A program made the translations under genes and the position numbers. 64,000 bases of DNA from Paraburkholderia phenazinium (GTDB taxonomy: Bacteria > Pseudomonadota > Gammaproteobacteria > Burkholderiales > Burkholderiaceae). Every line of letters starts with the position of its first letter. Within the stretch, counting starts at the first letter, position 1. Shown piece by piece: positions 44,388 through 54,331 of the stretch. The notes under the pieces were generated by a model, which searched no databases, had not been told where the DNA came from, and saw only the letters and a list, made by a program, of their open reading frames with translations. The stretch is taken from NCBI RefSeq assembly GCF_900141745.1, contig NZ_FSRM01000001.1, forward strand, positions 2,480,001 to 2,544,000, written 5' to 3'.

Positions 44388-47300
44388 AGAGCGAAAAAAG
44401 ACATATCCTGGGCCGGATTCTGATCACTGCCGCGCTCATTGCAGCGGCAGCATCGGTACTTTTCTTTACCGTGGATACGAAGGATCTGGCTGCATGGTTC
44501 ATCCGGTATCGAACCCCGCTTGTCCCTATTGCATTCCTTGTCCTCGCTGGAATCGGCTTTCTTCTTCAGCGACGCAAGCAGAAGCGGGACACGATCCAGC
44601 AGGCGTCTAAAGACCAGAACGCCGAACCGGACCAGAAGACTGATCTCGCAGCTAACGCCGTAAAGAATCGGGCAGAGCAGGTCGCGACCTGGGCGGAAAA
44701 CCTGAAGCTGCACCTCAAGCAGAAGCGGTGGTTTCGCTGGGCCCACGTTCAACCGTGGGTACTGGTTGCTGGAGATGCCGCGACTGTCACGGCGCTGATG
44801 CCGGAACTGGCCACGAAGGGCGCATTGATTACGGACGACGCCGTGCTGCTCTGGGGTGGCCTGGGCGCCGATGATCGTCCGGATGAATTGTGGCTGCGCC
44901 AGATTCACTGGCTCCGATGGAGCCGTCCGCTCGATGCAATCGCGCTCGTGCTGGACAACGGAACGATGTTGCTTAACCACTCGCAGGAGAAGAATCGTTG
45001 GGGTCTTAACCTTGCGCGCATCAGGGAGCTCCTGCGCTGGTCCGCACCGGTGTACGTGCTTGACGTCGCAGACACCGACCCCATCCACCGGATCGACACA
45101 CCCGTGACCGGCTGCGAACTCACTCATCCGCTCAACGCATCAGCCATCGAAGCCACTCTGCTCGAACTACGCGACAGACTCGCCGACCGAAGCGTGCATC
45201 AACTCGCCCGTAACAGCAGCGACGCCTACGCATCGGAACTATCCGCCCGGCTCGACACCCGAAGCGCGCCACTCGCGCGCTGGATCGCTGGCCTCTCCGA
45301 CTGGCAGCGCCGCCCGTTGCCAATAGCGGGCGCCTTCTTTGCGCCGTTGCCCGATCCCACCGCGTCGACCTCCGGTTCGGACAGCGCCCGCCTGCCTCTG
45401 TGGCGTCATCTTGCCGATGCGTCACAACGCACGCCGGGCCACCGCACGTTTTCGCATCCCTTCAACGTGACGTCACTGGTTGCGCTTGCCTTCATCGGCC
45501 TATGGAGCGCCGGCATGCTCCTCTCGGCCACGAACAACGCGCACGAGGTCATGCTCACCAAAGACTCCCTGCAAACCCTCAACCGCGCGGGCGATACCCC
45601 CGCGCATCTACGCGCGCTGCTCGCGCTCCAGCAGCGCATCGCCCTGCACGAGGCGCGCGTGCAGGAACATACGCCGCTGCTCACCCGTTTCGGGCTGAAC
45701 CACGACCGCGCCATCCTCGATGCACTGTGGACGCCGTATGCGCGTGCCGCCCGGCCGCTGCTCGTCGCCCCCGTCCAGCAGGATCTTGAGGGCCAACTCG
45801 TCGATCTCGGCCAGATGCCCACCGCGCAGGTCGACGACCAGGGCAGCCAGATGGCTCAGGACGGTCAGCAGGCACTCAAGACCTATCTCATGATGGTCGA
45901 CCCACAGCGTGCCGATCCGGCCTTCATGACGCCGCAACTCGAGCATCACTGGAACCTCGACACGGGCCTGCGGCCCGGCGAGAAGCTCGACCTGTCCGCA
46001 CAGTTGCTGGGCTTCTGGGCCCAGCATTTTCCGTCGCACCCCGACTGGCGTATCCAGCCGCGCGAGGATCTCGTCGGCAATGCACGCCAGACGCTGCTCG
46101 CGGTCATCGGCGTCAGGAACTCCGAGGACACGATCTACCAGAATATTCTCGATTCGGTGGGCCACAAGTATCCCGATCAGACACTGGCGTCGCTGACCGC
46201 GGGCACGGATACGCGCGGCCTGTTCTCGATGGCGTCCACGGTGCCCGGTGTCTTCACCCGCCAGGCCTGGGAGGGTTCCATCGAAGCCGCGATCGACGAG
46301 GCCGCGAAACATAACGGCGTGGCGGCCGACTGGGTTCTCGGTGCCGGTAGCGCGCAATTGGGTACATCTGCGGATGCACCGACGCCGGAAGCGCTGCGCG
46401 CAACCCTGCGCGCCCATTACTTCGCCGATTACGCCGGGCACTGGCAGGACTTCATGAACGGTATCCGCTGCGAAGCCGCGCCCACGTTGCCGGCGGCCGT
46501 GGGGCAGCTCAGGCTGATCGCAGATGCACGGCAGTCGCCGCTCATCGCACTGATGAAGGCACTCGCCTGGCAAGGCGGTGCGGGCGCGCAGCAGGCGACG
46601 CTTTCCGACGCGCTCGTCACCCGCGCACAGAATCTGTTCAGTAAAAAGGACGATGCCCCGCAGCCGGCCCAGGCCGACCCGGCCGGACCGCTCGGCGCGG
46701 CCTTTGGGCCAGTGCTCAAGCTGGCTGCGCAGGGCAGTGGCAACGTTGCGCCTGCCGGCAGCGATCTGAGCATGGAGCGGCTTACCGAACGCGTGACGAC
46801 GCTGCGACTGAAGCTCCAGCAAATCAGCGACAGTGTCGATTCCGATGACCAGGCACGCCAGGTCGCGCAGTCGCTCTTTCAGGGCAAGGGCTCCGACCTG
46901 TCCGATACGCTCGCCTACGCGCAGCTCGTCGCCGCCAGTCTCGGCGAGCAGTGGGCGGGCATGGGCGAGGCCCTGTTCGTGCAACCCATCGAACAGGCGA
47001 CGCAGACGGTATTGACACCTGCCGAGGCGAGCCTGAACGACGCCTGGCGCCAGGCGATCGTTGCTGCCTGGAACCGCTCGTTTGCGGGGCGCTATCCATT
47101 TGCCAGCACGGCGAACGATGCTTCGCTGCCCGAGCTTGCCCGCTTCGTACGTCCCCAGGGAGGACTGATCAATACGTTCCTCTCGACGCAACTGGCCGGC
47201 GCGCTTCAACTGCAGGGCGATCAGTGGGTGCCGGCATCGGGCGGATCGCGAACAGGCGGCGCGGCGCGTGCGTTCGATCCGGCCTTCCTGAAAGCCATCA

Positions 47301-47968
47301 ATACGCTGCAGCAGATCGCCGGTCATCTGCTCGCGCAAGGTGAGCCGCAGTACGTGTTCGGACTGAAACCCGTGCCGACGCCTGGCGTGACGGACACGCT
47401 GCTGACGCTCGACGGACAGACGCTGCACTACTATAACCAGCAGGAGACGTGGCGCACGATGACATGGCCGTCGAACGATCCGCAAGCCGCCGGCACGCGG
47501 CTCGACTGGCAGATGGATACGGTGGGCACGAATAAAAGCTTCGAGTTCAGCGGACGCTGGGCACTGGTGCGCATGCTGGAGCGGGTGAAGGTCGAACCGG
47601 TGGACAGCGCGACCTATCAGCTGACATGGCAGGCCAGTCCGGAAAGCGCAGATCCGAAGCCTGCCGCCTCAAAGACTGACGACGTAGAGGAGGAGGGGAC
47701 GCCGCTGATGATGCAGGGGCCGCTCGCGCCCGCACCTTCGAACATGACGCATCCGCTGCGCTACCTGATCCGTACCGACGTGGGCAAAGGGCCGCTGGAA
47801 CTGCTCGCACTCCGGGGCTTCGTGTTGCCATCGCGCATCTTCGTCGATCGCACGGGCCCCGTTGCAAAGCTGTCTCAGCCCAATGGGCCGCCACCGTTGC
47901 CCAAAGCAGCGCGTGACGCTGCCAGGAACGCAGAGGTACCGATTCCGCAGGGCCGTGTGCCGTCATGA
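44384..47968 (+). CDS. tssM: T6SS membrane protein TssM (IcmF)
   Basis: A 1194-residue IcmF/VasK protein. Two N-terminal membrane helices (LITAALIAAAASVLFFTV, LVPIAFLVLAGIGFLLQ), a cytoplasmic domain, a third helix near residue 362 (SLVALAFIGLWSAGMLLSA) and a large periplasmic part with the DUF1215 and IcmF C-terminal regions. The Walker A of many TssM proteins is missing: the site near residue 122 reads WVLVAGDAATVTAL. Start chosen at TTG 44384 behind AAAGGAAAC, overlapping the previous stop; GTG 44345 has no ribosome binding site. It spans from cytoplasm to outer-membrane TssJ. Confidence 0.92.
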   Translation: MKSEKRHILGRILITAALIAAAASVLFFTVDTKDLAAWFIRYRTPLVPIAFLVLAGIGFLLQRRKQKRDTIQQASKDQNAEPDQKTDLAANAVKNRAEQVATWAENLKLHLKQKRWFRWAHVQPWVLVAGDAATVTALMPELATKGALITDDAVLLWGGLGADDRPDELWLRQIHWLRWSRPLDAIALVLDNGTMLLNHSQEKNRWGLNLARIRELLRWSAPVYVLDVADTDPIHRIDTPVTGCELTHPLNASAIEATLLELRDRLADRSVHQLARNSSDAYASELSARLDTRSAPLARWIAGLSDWQRRPLPIAGAFFAPLPDPTASTSGSDSARLPLWRHLADASQRTPGHRTFSHPFNVTSLVALAFIGLWSAGMLLSATNNAHEVMLTKDSLQTLNRAGDTPAHLRALLALQQRIALHEARVQEHTPLLTRFGLNHDRAILDALWTPYARAARPLLVAPVQQDLEGQLVDLGQMPTAQVDDQGSQMAQDGQQALKTYLMMVDPQRADPAFMTPQLEHHWNLDTGLRPGEKLDLSAQLLGFWAQHFPSHPDWRIQPREDLVGNARQTLLAVIGVRNSEDTIYQNILDSVGHKYPDQTLASLTAGTDTRGLFSMASTVPGVFTRQAWEGSIEAAIDEAAKHNGVAADWVLGAGSAQLGTSADAPTPEALRATLRAHYFADYAGHWQDFMNGIRCEAAPTLPAAVGQLRLIADARQSPLIALMKALAWQGGAGAQQATLSDALVTRAQNLFSKKDDAPQPAQADPAGPLGAAFGPVLKLAAQGSGNVAPAGSDLSMERLTERVTTLRLKLQQISDSVDSDDQARQVAQSLFQGKGSDLSDTLAYAQLVAASLGEQWAGMGEALFVQPIEQATQTVLTPAEASLNDAWRQAIVAAWNRSFAGRYPFASTANDASLPELARFVRPQGGLINTFLSTQLAGALQLQGDQWVPASGGSRTGGAARAFDPAFLKAINTLQQIAGHLLAQGEPQYVFGLKPVPTPGVTDTLLTLDGQTLHYYNQQETWRTMTWPSNDPQAAGTRLDWQMDTVGTNKSFEFSGRWALVRMLERVKVEPVDSATYQLTWQASPESADPKPAASKTDDVEEEGTPLMMQGPLAPAPSNMTHPLRYLIRTDVGKGPLELLALRGFVLPSRIFVDRTGPVAKLSQPNGPPPLPKAARDAARNAEVPIPQGRVPS

Positions 47969-48008
47969 CACATTGGCCCGTACAGCAACTTGAACAAATA
48001 AGCCGGAC

Positions 48009-49829
48009 ATGACTGAACCAACCCGAGATAACGAGATCCTGCGCTACTACGAGGCGGAAATGCGCTATCTGCGCGAAGCCGGCAAGGAACTCGCGCAAGC
48101 ATTCCCCGATCGCGCGCGGGAGTTAGGCCTTGAGCGCGTCGGCGTGCGCGACCCGCACGTCGAGCGACTCCTCGAAGGCTTTGCCTTTCTGATGGGGCGC
48201 CTGCGCCACAAGCTCGACGACGAGCTGCCGGAACTGACCGAGGGCCTCGTCAGCATGCTGTGGCCGCACTACCTGCGCATGATTCCTTCGCTCGCCATTC
48301 TCGAACTCATCCCGGAGGTCGGCGCGCTGCAGAAACACGAAACGCTCGAAGCGGGACTGGAAGCCACGTCCGATCCGGTCGATACGGAGTCCAATACGAG
48401 TGATGCCGCCATCGAGTGCGTGTACCGCACCACGCAGGCGGTCGACCTGTATCCGCTCGCCCTCAGCGAAGCCGGCGTTTATGCACGTGAGGATGGACGC
48501 TCCGTCATCCGTTTGCGTTTCGCCATCCAGACCCAGGCCGAGCGCGAGCGGCTGCGGGTGCCGCGCCTGCGCCTGTATCTGAATGCGGACCGGCCGGTGG
48601 CGCTTGCCCTTTACGCTGCGCTTACGGCAAAACCGGTGGCGATGCAGGTCCGTGTGCCGGGCTGGCCCGAGGACCGGCCCGGTGCGCCGATGCAGATGGC
48701 GGGACTACGCGTTGCACCCGCAGGCTTCGCGGCCGACGAACGGCTCTGGCCAAAGGCCGAAAATTCGTTTGGTGGCTACCAGTTGCTGCTCGAATATTTT
48801 ACTTTCCCCGAGAAGTTCATGTTTGTCGATCTGCTTGGGCTCGACATCCAGACGATTCCCGCGTCGGCGACGTCACTCGATGTCGAGATCGTCCTCGATC
48901 GCCCGTATCCGGATGACATGCGCTTCAATGCGGACAACGTGCGCCTGTACTGCACGCCTGTCATCAATCTGTTCCCGGTGAGCGCCGATCCGGTCACGGT
49001 CACGCAGCACGAAACCGAGTACCGGGTACGTGCGCGCGCCGAACATGGCTCACTCGTCGATATCTATTCGGTCGACGCCGTGCAGTATTTCGAGCGCGGC
49101 CGGCGCTACGAATATGTGCCTTTCGCGGCGTTTCGCCATCGCGGCGGCATGCTGCGTCACGACATGCCGGAACGGTACTACCACACCCGCATGCGGCGCG
49201 GGCCGTCCGGCCGGTTCGACACGTGGATCGTGCTCGGCGGCCACGCGTGGGATCAGGCGAAGACACCCGCCGCGTTGCCCACCGAGACGCTGTCCCTTTC
49301 GGTGACCGGGACCAACGGCATGCTGCCGCGCAGGGCCCTGCGCGAAGCGGGCATCACGCGCATGCGCGGCGGCTTTACCAGCATCGGCGCGGTGCGCAAC
49401 CTCACGGCGCCGACCCTGCCGGTCTATCCGCCCACCGGCGACCGGTTCCAGTGGCGCGTGCTGTCCCACCTCGCCCCGAACTATCTGTCGCTGCTCGACG
49501 CGGAGATCCTGCGCGGCTCGCTTGCGCTCTACGACTGGACCGATGGCGAACTCAACAGCCGGCGCATCAACGCCATTACCGATGTGCGGCACCGGCCGCT
49601 CAGCAAACTCGTCAAGGGTGGCCTGATGCGCGGGGTGGAAATCACGGTGACGCTCGATGCAGGTCGCTTTGCAGGCAACGGGGATCTCGAACTCTTCGGT
49701 AGCATGCTCAACCGGTTCCTCGGGCTGTACGCAACACTGAACCTTTACACCAGGCTCGTGATAGTGACCCAGCCCACCGGGCAGCGCATCGAATGGCCTG
49801 AAACGAAGGGCGAAGGGGCACCATTTTGA
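48009..49829 (+). CDS. tssF: T6SS baseplate protein TssF
   Basis: A 606-residue TssF/VasA/ImpG protein. The N-terminus (YYEAEMRYLREAGKELAQAF, then DPHVERLLEGFAFLMGRLRHK) is diagnostic, as are LVSMLWPHYLRMIPSLAI near residue 82 and LTGDRFQWRVLSHLAPNYLS-type sequence near 480. It forms the baseplate wedge with TssG and TssE. It starts 40 bases after tssM and overlaps tssG. Confidence 0.95.
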   Translation: MTEPTRDNEILRYYEAEMRYLREAGKELAQAFPDRARELGLERVGVRDPHVERLLEGFAFLMGRLRHKLDDELPELTEGLVSMLWPHYLRMIPSLAILELIPEVGALQKHETLEAGLEATSDPVDTESNTSDAAIECVYRTTQAVDLYPLALSEAGVYAREDGRSVIRLRFAIQTQAERERLRVPRLRLYLNADRPVALALYAALTAKPVAMQVRVPGWPEDRPGAPMQMAGLRVAPAGFAADERLWPKAENSFGGYQLLLEYFTFPEKFMFVDLLGLDIQTIPASATSLDVEIVLDRPYPDDMRFNADNVRLYCTPVINLFPVSADPVTVTQHETEYRVRARAEHGSLVDIYSVDAVQYFERGRRYEYVPFAAFRHRGGMLRHDMPERYYHTRMRRGPSGRFDTWIVLGGHAWDQAKTPAALPTETLSLSVTGTNGMLPRRALREAGITRMRGGFTSIGAVRNLTAPTLPVYPPTGDRFQWRVLSHLAPNYLSLLDAEILRGSLALYDWTDGELNSRRINAITDVRHRPLSKLVKGGLMRGVEITVTLDAGRFAGNGDLELFGSMLNRFLGLYATLNLYTRLVIVTQPTGQRIEWPETKGEGAPF

Positions 49830-50935
49830 ACGCACGCACGATGCCTGCGGCCGCGGCACGGCCGATGCTGCCGGCGATTCTCGACGACGCGCCGCGGATG
49901 AACTTCATCCGCTTCTGCGAGCTGCTTGAGCTGGCCGCGCCCGATGCGCCCCCGCTCGGGACAACGGACTCGCCGGCCGCCGATCCCATCCGGTTCCGTT
50001 CGCGCGCGCAACTGGGCTTTCCCGGGCGTGAAATCGATGCGGTCCGGTACGACACCGACAATCCGGGCGCGCCACCCTCGGTCGTGACGACGTTCCTCGG
50101 ACTCTATGGCGTCGATGCGCGCATGCCCGCGTATTTCGTCGATGAGGTGGCGCAGAACCGTGATGGGGCAGAGCGGTTGTCGGCATTTCTCGACCTGTTC
50201 CATCACCGCGTCATCACGCAGTACTACCGCGTCGCGCGCAAATACCGGTATCCCGTCGGCTTCAGGCGTGACGGTACGGATCCGGTGTCGCGCTATCTGC
50301 TCAGTTTCGCTGGCTTCGGATTCCGTACATCCGCGCGCATTGCCACTTTGGTTCCGCGGCTCCCTGCGGCCGGGGAACAGCCGGCGTCCTCCACCGCGAG
50401 TCAGCAGCTTCCTGAGGTGGCCGACAAACGCCGGCTGCTATCGATGCTAGGGCTTGCCATGCAGAAAACGCGCACTGCAGAAGGGCTGGCAGGCGTGCTG
50501 AGCCATGCCGTGCCAGACGCGTCGATTGCGGTTGAGGAGTTCCACCCGGTGTGGCGGCAAATTGACGACGTCGAGCCCGCCGCGCTTGGCGAGCAATGTC
50601 TGCTCGGCCGCGGCTTCTATGACCGGGCGAATACGGTGCGGGTCGTCATCACGCCGGCGTCGCGTGAGGCAGTGCTGGCGCTCGTGCCGGGACAGCCCGC
50701 CCACCGTGAGGTTATGGCACTGCTGCGGTTCTATCTGGGCTACGAAAGCGAAGCGGATCTGCAGATGCATGTGCGGGCCGACCTCATGCCGAAACCCATG
50801 CTCGAGCCGCGTCAAGCGAACCTGGGTTTTACGGCGCAACTGGAAGCGCCGGCCTGGTCATCGGCAGGCGGTCCGGCGCGTATTACGCGTGTGCAGCTCG
50901 GCCGCTGGAACGGCGCCGGGGAGAGAACCGCATGA
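49826..50935 (+). CDS. tssG: T6SS baseplate protein TssG
   Basis: A 369-residue TssG/VasB/ImpH protein. NFIRFCELLELAAPDAPPLG near residue 24, RFRSRAQLGFPGREID near 52, and VVTTFLGLYGVDARMPAYFVD near 90 (family motif FLGLYG) are visible. The start is a TTG overlapping the tssF stop, behind GAAGGGGC; ATG at 49841 is an alternative. The stop overlaps tssJ as ATGA. Confidence 0.93.
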   Translation: MNARTMPAAAARPMLPAILDDAPRMNFIRFCELLELAAPDAPPLGTTDSPAADPIRFRSRAQLGFPGREIDAVRYDTDNPGAPPSVVTTFLGLYGVDARMPAYFVDEVAQNRDGAERLSAFLDLFHHRVITQYYRVARKYRYPVGFRRDGTDPVSRYLLSFAGFGFRTSARIATLVPRLPAAGEQPASSTASQQLPEVADKRRLLSMLGLAMQKTRTAEGLAGVLSHAVPDASIAVEEFHPVWRQIDDVEPAALGEQCLLGRGFYDRANTVRVVITPASREAVLALVPGQPAHREVMALLRFYLGYESEADLQMHVRADLMPKPMLEPRQANLGFTAQLEAPAWSSAGGPARITRVQLGRWNGAGERTA

Positions 50936-51603
50936 AGGACAACAACAGGAACAGGGGCATCTTCTTAATGGACGCAAACATGAAACGCGCGGCACATCGC
51001 GCAAGTCTGGCAATCGCGTTATTGTCGGCTTTGGCGACGGCTGGCTGCGGTGTGGCCCAGGCAGTCGGCGATGGAACCGTCGACGCCGCCAAATGGGCTT
51101 TCACGACCCAGGTCAAGACGATGAACGTGGACCTCAAAGGCCGTACCTCGCTCAATGCCGACGTCCGTGGGCAGTCGCTCTCGACGGTGGTGAGGTTCTA
51201 CCAGCTTAAGGATTCGAAGACCTTCGGAGAGCTGAATTATGTGCAACTTCAGTCTGACGATCTGAACCTGCTCAAGGCGGATCTGCTCGCGACGAAGGAC
51301 GTCGTGTTACGTCCGGACGCGAGCGCCAGTATTGTCGAACCGATGAACGAGGCGGCGCAATTCGTGGGGGTGGTAGCGTTCTTCCGCGAGCCGGGGCAGG
51401 ACGCGGTGTGGAAGCTTGCGATTCCGAAGAAGCAGTGGAAGAAAACCGATCCGGTGAAGATCGAGGTGCGCGGCAACGAGCTGGTGCTGGACGGTGCGGA
51501 TTCCCAACCCGTCAAACATAAAGCTCCCCAACAGGCCGCGCCAGCAGGTCCTGCGTCGGCCGCAGCATCGGAGCCGCAATCTGGCGCCCATAAGCAGGGC
51601 TAG
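50932..51603 (+). CDS. tssJ: T6SS outer-membrane lipoprotein TssJ
   Basis: A 223-residue lipoprotein. The lipobox LATAGC places the lipidated Cys at residue 39 when translation starts at the coupled ATG 50932 (GGGGAGAG upstream); ATG codons at 50968 and 50980 would give a more usual signal length. The mature part is a small beta-sandwich (STVVRFYQLKDSKTFGELNY is diagnostic of TssJ/VasD) followed by a ~30-residue Ala/Pro/Ser tail not seen in short TssJ proteins. TssJ anchors TssM to the outer membrane. Last gene of the operon 43230-51603. Confidence 0.93.
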   Translation: MKDNNRNRGIFLMDANMKRAAHRASLAIALLSALATAGCGVAQAVGDGTVDAAKWAFTTQVKTMNVDLKGRTSLNADVRGQSLSTVVRFYQLKDSKTFGELNYVQLQSDDLNLLKADLLATKDVVLRPDASASIVEPMNEAAQFVGVVAFFREPGQDAVWKLAIPKKQWKKTDPVKIEVRGNELVLDGADSQPVKHKAPQQAAPAGPASAAASEPQSGAHKQG

Positions 51604-51660
51604 AAACGTTATCCGGGATTGCACCTTTTCTGCACCGGAGGGTGCGATCCGCAAAAACCA

Positions 51661-53064
51661 TCAAACCCTGTACCCCATCCGAACCCCACCCCAATGCCGC
51701 CCATTAACGTAGATGGGCGCCGATGCATCCTTCATCAGCACAAACTCCCCACCCCCCATGTCGCGCCGGTAAGTCTGCAACAAAAACGCCTTGGTATGAG
51801 TCGCAGCCGCAAGCCCTGTCCGATCATCGAACACCCTGCGATTCCGGCAATTCGCCGCATTCCAGACCAGATCATCGCGCTGCGGCTGAGAAAACTTCTG
51901 GTTATGCGTCGGGAGATAACCACGCGCATCCACTGCCGCACAAAACGCCACCCGTGGATCCAACCCGAGCAAAGGCTCTTGCACACCAGGCAACACCCGA
52001 TCGGTGAACGCAGTAAACCGTGTCGTGAACTGCGGTGGATTCGTCCCCGGAATCGACACATACGTCCGGTCAAACAGGTCATCGAGCTTTAGCTCCCCAC
52101 TCGCCACCGCGCGCTCGAACATCTTTCCGATCTTCGTCGCGGTCTGCTGCACCGCCTCGATAAACCGCGTATCCGTTGTCTCGACCCCTGTGGCGGCCGT
52201 CAACTCGATCAGCGTCTCCGAAACTCCCAGCAAGTTGCCCAACCGGTTCTTCGCCTGCACGAAGTTTTCGCTCGAGTCCTCCACGCCGCTTGCCATCTCC
52301 ACGACCTGTGCCTCCAGTCCCGTGCACCGGCTCTCGATTTCTCCCGTCAACGTCGCAATCTGCGTGGCCTCCGCGTTGAGCTGCGTAATCGCCTCGCCCG
52401 TCGAATGCACCACCTCGCCAATCTTGCGGGTGCCCTCCCGCACCCGATATGCGCGCGCTGTGTTCACCGACCCCTCCGTCGTCAACTGCTCGGTCTGTTG
52501 GGTCAGTTGCGCGAGCGTGCTTTCAATCTGTCCCGTCGCCGAGGCCGTCTTGGCCGACAGGTTTTTCACCTCCGCGGCGACCACCGCGAAACTCTTGCCC
52601 GACTCGCCGGCTCGTGCTGCCTCGATTGCGGCATTGAGCGCCAGCAGATGCGTCTGTCGCGCGATCAGCGAAATTTCCTCGGAGACCTTGCTCACATGTG
52701 CAATCGCAGCCCGCAGCGAGCCAATGTGGCTCTCGATCACCGTCACGCCTTCGACGAGACCGTGGATGTCCGCCAGGGATGCCTCCAACGTCTGCTGCGA
52801 TTCCTGCACACCGCTTGCGACCTCGGTCGTGACGTCACGCATCTCGCGCGCGGCCGTTGCGATCCGGCGGTTGCCCGCCATCGTCTGCGCCGCAGCGTCT
52901 CGCAGCGACTGGCACACCTGCGCCTGATGCTGCACCCGCGCCGCGACTTCTTCGACGTGGCCCGAGACGTCGCAGATCTCAATGCCGAGTTTGCCCGCCT
53001 GTGCGGCAATGTCGCCCACAATCGACGGCACCCGGCTCGACCGGCGAAAACTAAAGCGCGTCAT
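51661..53064 (-). CDS. Soluble methyl-accepting chemotaxis protein with C-terminal sensor domain
   Basis: A 467-residue protein without membrane helices. Residues ~20-270 form an MCP signalling coiled coil with hairpin tip [20 protein letters not shown]; the usual QTNLLALN reads QTHLLALN. Residues ~310-467 form a C-terminal Cache/PAS-like sensor seen in some cytoplasmic MCPs ([46 protein letters not shown]). The start at 53064 follows AAGGAGA; longer frames have none. Convergent with tssJ, so not part of the T6SS operon. Probably senses a redox or small-molecule cue. Confidence 0.88.
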   Translation of the reverse strand: MTRFSFRRSSRVPSIVGDIAAQAGKLGIEICDVSGHVEEVAARVQHQAQVCQSLRDAAAQTMAGNRRIATAAREMRDVTTEVASGVQESQQTLEASLADIHGLVEGVTVIESHIGSLRAAIAHVSKVSEEISLIARQTHLLALNAAIEAARAGESGKSFAVVAAEVKNLSAKTASATGQIESTLAQLTQQTEQLTTEGSVNTARAYRVREGTRKIGEVVHSTGEAITQLNAEATQIATLTGEIESRCTGLEAQVVEMASGVEDSSENFVQAKNRLGNLLGVSETLIELTAATGVETTDTRFIEAVQQTATKIGKMFERAVASGELKLDDLFDRTYVSIPGTNPPQFTTRFTAFTDRVLPGVQEPLLGLDPRVAFCAAVDARGYLPTHNQKFSQPQRDDLVWNAANCRNRRVFDDRTGLAAATHTKAFLLQTYRRDMGGGEFVLMKDASAPIYVNGRHWGGVRMGYRV

Positions 53065-53260
53065 GAGTGTCTCCTTGATGGCGCGGGTCGGTGTGGCCAT
53101 CCAGCACGGATGCCGCGTCTTCTCCCGATAATGACGGCCCGGTGGTCCGCAACTTGATACGGGGTATCCCGGGGTCGCTATGATGTGGGTCTCGTCGCAG
53201 ACTGGGCGGCTCCGCTGACTGTGCCTTGAACCTTGCCACCAATCGATTGCCTGATCCAAT

Positions 53261-53380
53261 ATGCCTGATGCCTTCGCGTGTTTTGCCGGCTGGCAGCAGC
53301 TCTATCAGTTGTGGGAGCTGATCGTGCTGGCCTGCAAGTTTCTCTGGGATGTGCTTCGCTTCCTCGGCGGCGGAGGCTGA
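53261..53380 (+). CDS. Possible 39-residue amphipathic small protein
   Basis: ATG at 53261 opens [20 protein letters not shown] followed by [19 protein letters not shown]. The Trp/Leu-rich stretch would form one membrane or amphipathic helix, with a Gly tail. No strong ribosome binding site is seen and no family was recognised. It lies between the chemoreceptor promoter region and the methyltransferase gene. Conservation is needed to call it real. Confidence 0.3.
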   Translation: MPDAFACFAGWQQLYQLWELIVLACKFLWDVLRFLGGGG

Positions 53381-53454
53381 GCGCTCTTGCCCGCCGCGCG
53401 AGCGCGAACTGAGGTAATTTAGAACTCCTTTCCCACCGGCACAGGTTTTCTCCC

Positions 53455-54225
53455 ATGACCGATTCCACGCAGCGCTTTACCGATCGTGTCGCTGACTACG
53501 TCAAGTACCGGCCCAGTTATCCGCGGGACGTGGTGAGCTTCCTGCATGAGACCTGCGGTGTCGCGCCGGACGCGCAGGTTGCCGATATCGGCGCGGGCAC
53601 GGGAATCTCGGCGCGGCTCTTTCTCGACGCCGGTCATCCGGTGATTGCGGTCGAACCGAATCTGGCCATGCGCGAGGCCGCGAACGCGTGGCTCGCACCT
53701 TACGAGAACTTTCGCAGCGTCGCCGGCACCGCGGAGGCGACCACGCTGGAGGACGCCAGTGTCGATCTGGTGATCGCCGCGCAGGCCTTCCACTGGTTCG
53801 ATCCCGTCGCGACTCGGCGCGAGTTCGCACGCATTCTCAGGCCGCAGGGCCACGTGGCGCTGTTCTGGAACAGCCGGCTGCTCGATGGGTCGCCGTTCCT
53901 CGCGGGCTATGAGGCGCTGCTCAGGGCGTACGGCGTCGATTACACGGAAGTCGCCGAGCGTTACCCCGACGACGCGGCAATGGCCGCGTGGTTTGGCGAT
54001 GCGTTTTCGCACAAGGAGAGCTTCCCGAACCTGCAGCGGCTCGATTTTGACGGGCTCAAGGGCCGCCTGATGTCGTCGTCCTATGCGCCCAAAGCGGGCC
54101 ATCCGAATCACGAGCCGCTACTGGTCGCATTGCGCGATCTGTTCGATCGCACTGCGCACAACGGCATGGTCGAGTTCGGCTATACGACGCGTGTTTATGC
54201 GGGATATGCCGCGGCGAATGCGTGA
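53455..54225 (+). CDS. Class I SAM-dependent methyltransferase
   Basis: A 256-residue methyltransferase. Motif I VADIGAGTGISARLFLDAG is near residue 42, with the acidic end of strand 2 in VIAVEPN near 64, and DLVIAAQAFHWFDP (Methyltransf_11 type) near 103. The N-terminus FTDRVADYVKYRPSYP is typical of a small family of cytosolic methyltransferases of unknown substrate. Single gene with its own start region. Confidence 0.88.
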   Translation: MTDSTQRFTDRVADYVKYRPSYPRDVVSFLHETCGVAPDAQVADIGAGTGISARLFLDAGHPVIAVEPNLAMREAANAWLAPYENFRSVAGTAEATTLEDASVDLVIAAQAFHWFDPVATRREFARILRPQGHVALFWNSRLLDGSPFLAGYEALLRAYGVDYTEVAERYPDDAAMAAWFGDAFSHKESFPNLQRLDFDGLKGRLMSSSYAPKAGHPNHEPLLVALRDLFDRTAHNGMVEFGYTTRVYAGYAAANA

Positions 54226-54331
54226 CGGCCTGTGTCCAGGCGCGTGGCGGTGAAGCGTGCGCCGTGTTTCCACACGCACGCCTTTACCTGCCGGCAGGCG
54301 GCGCGCATGGACCATTTCAAGCGAACCTCGG

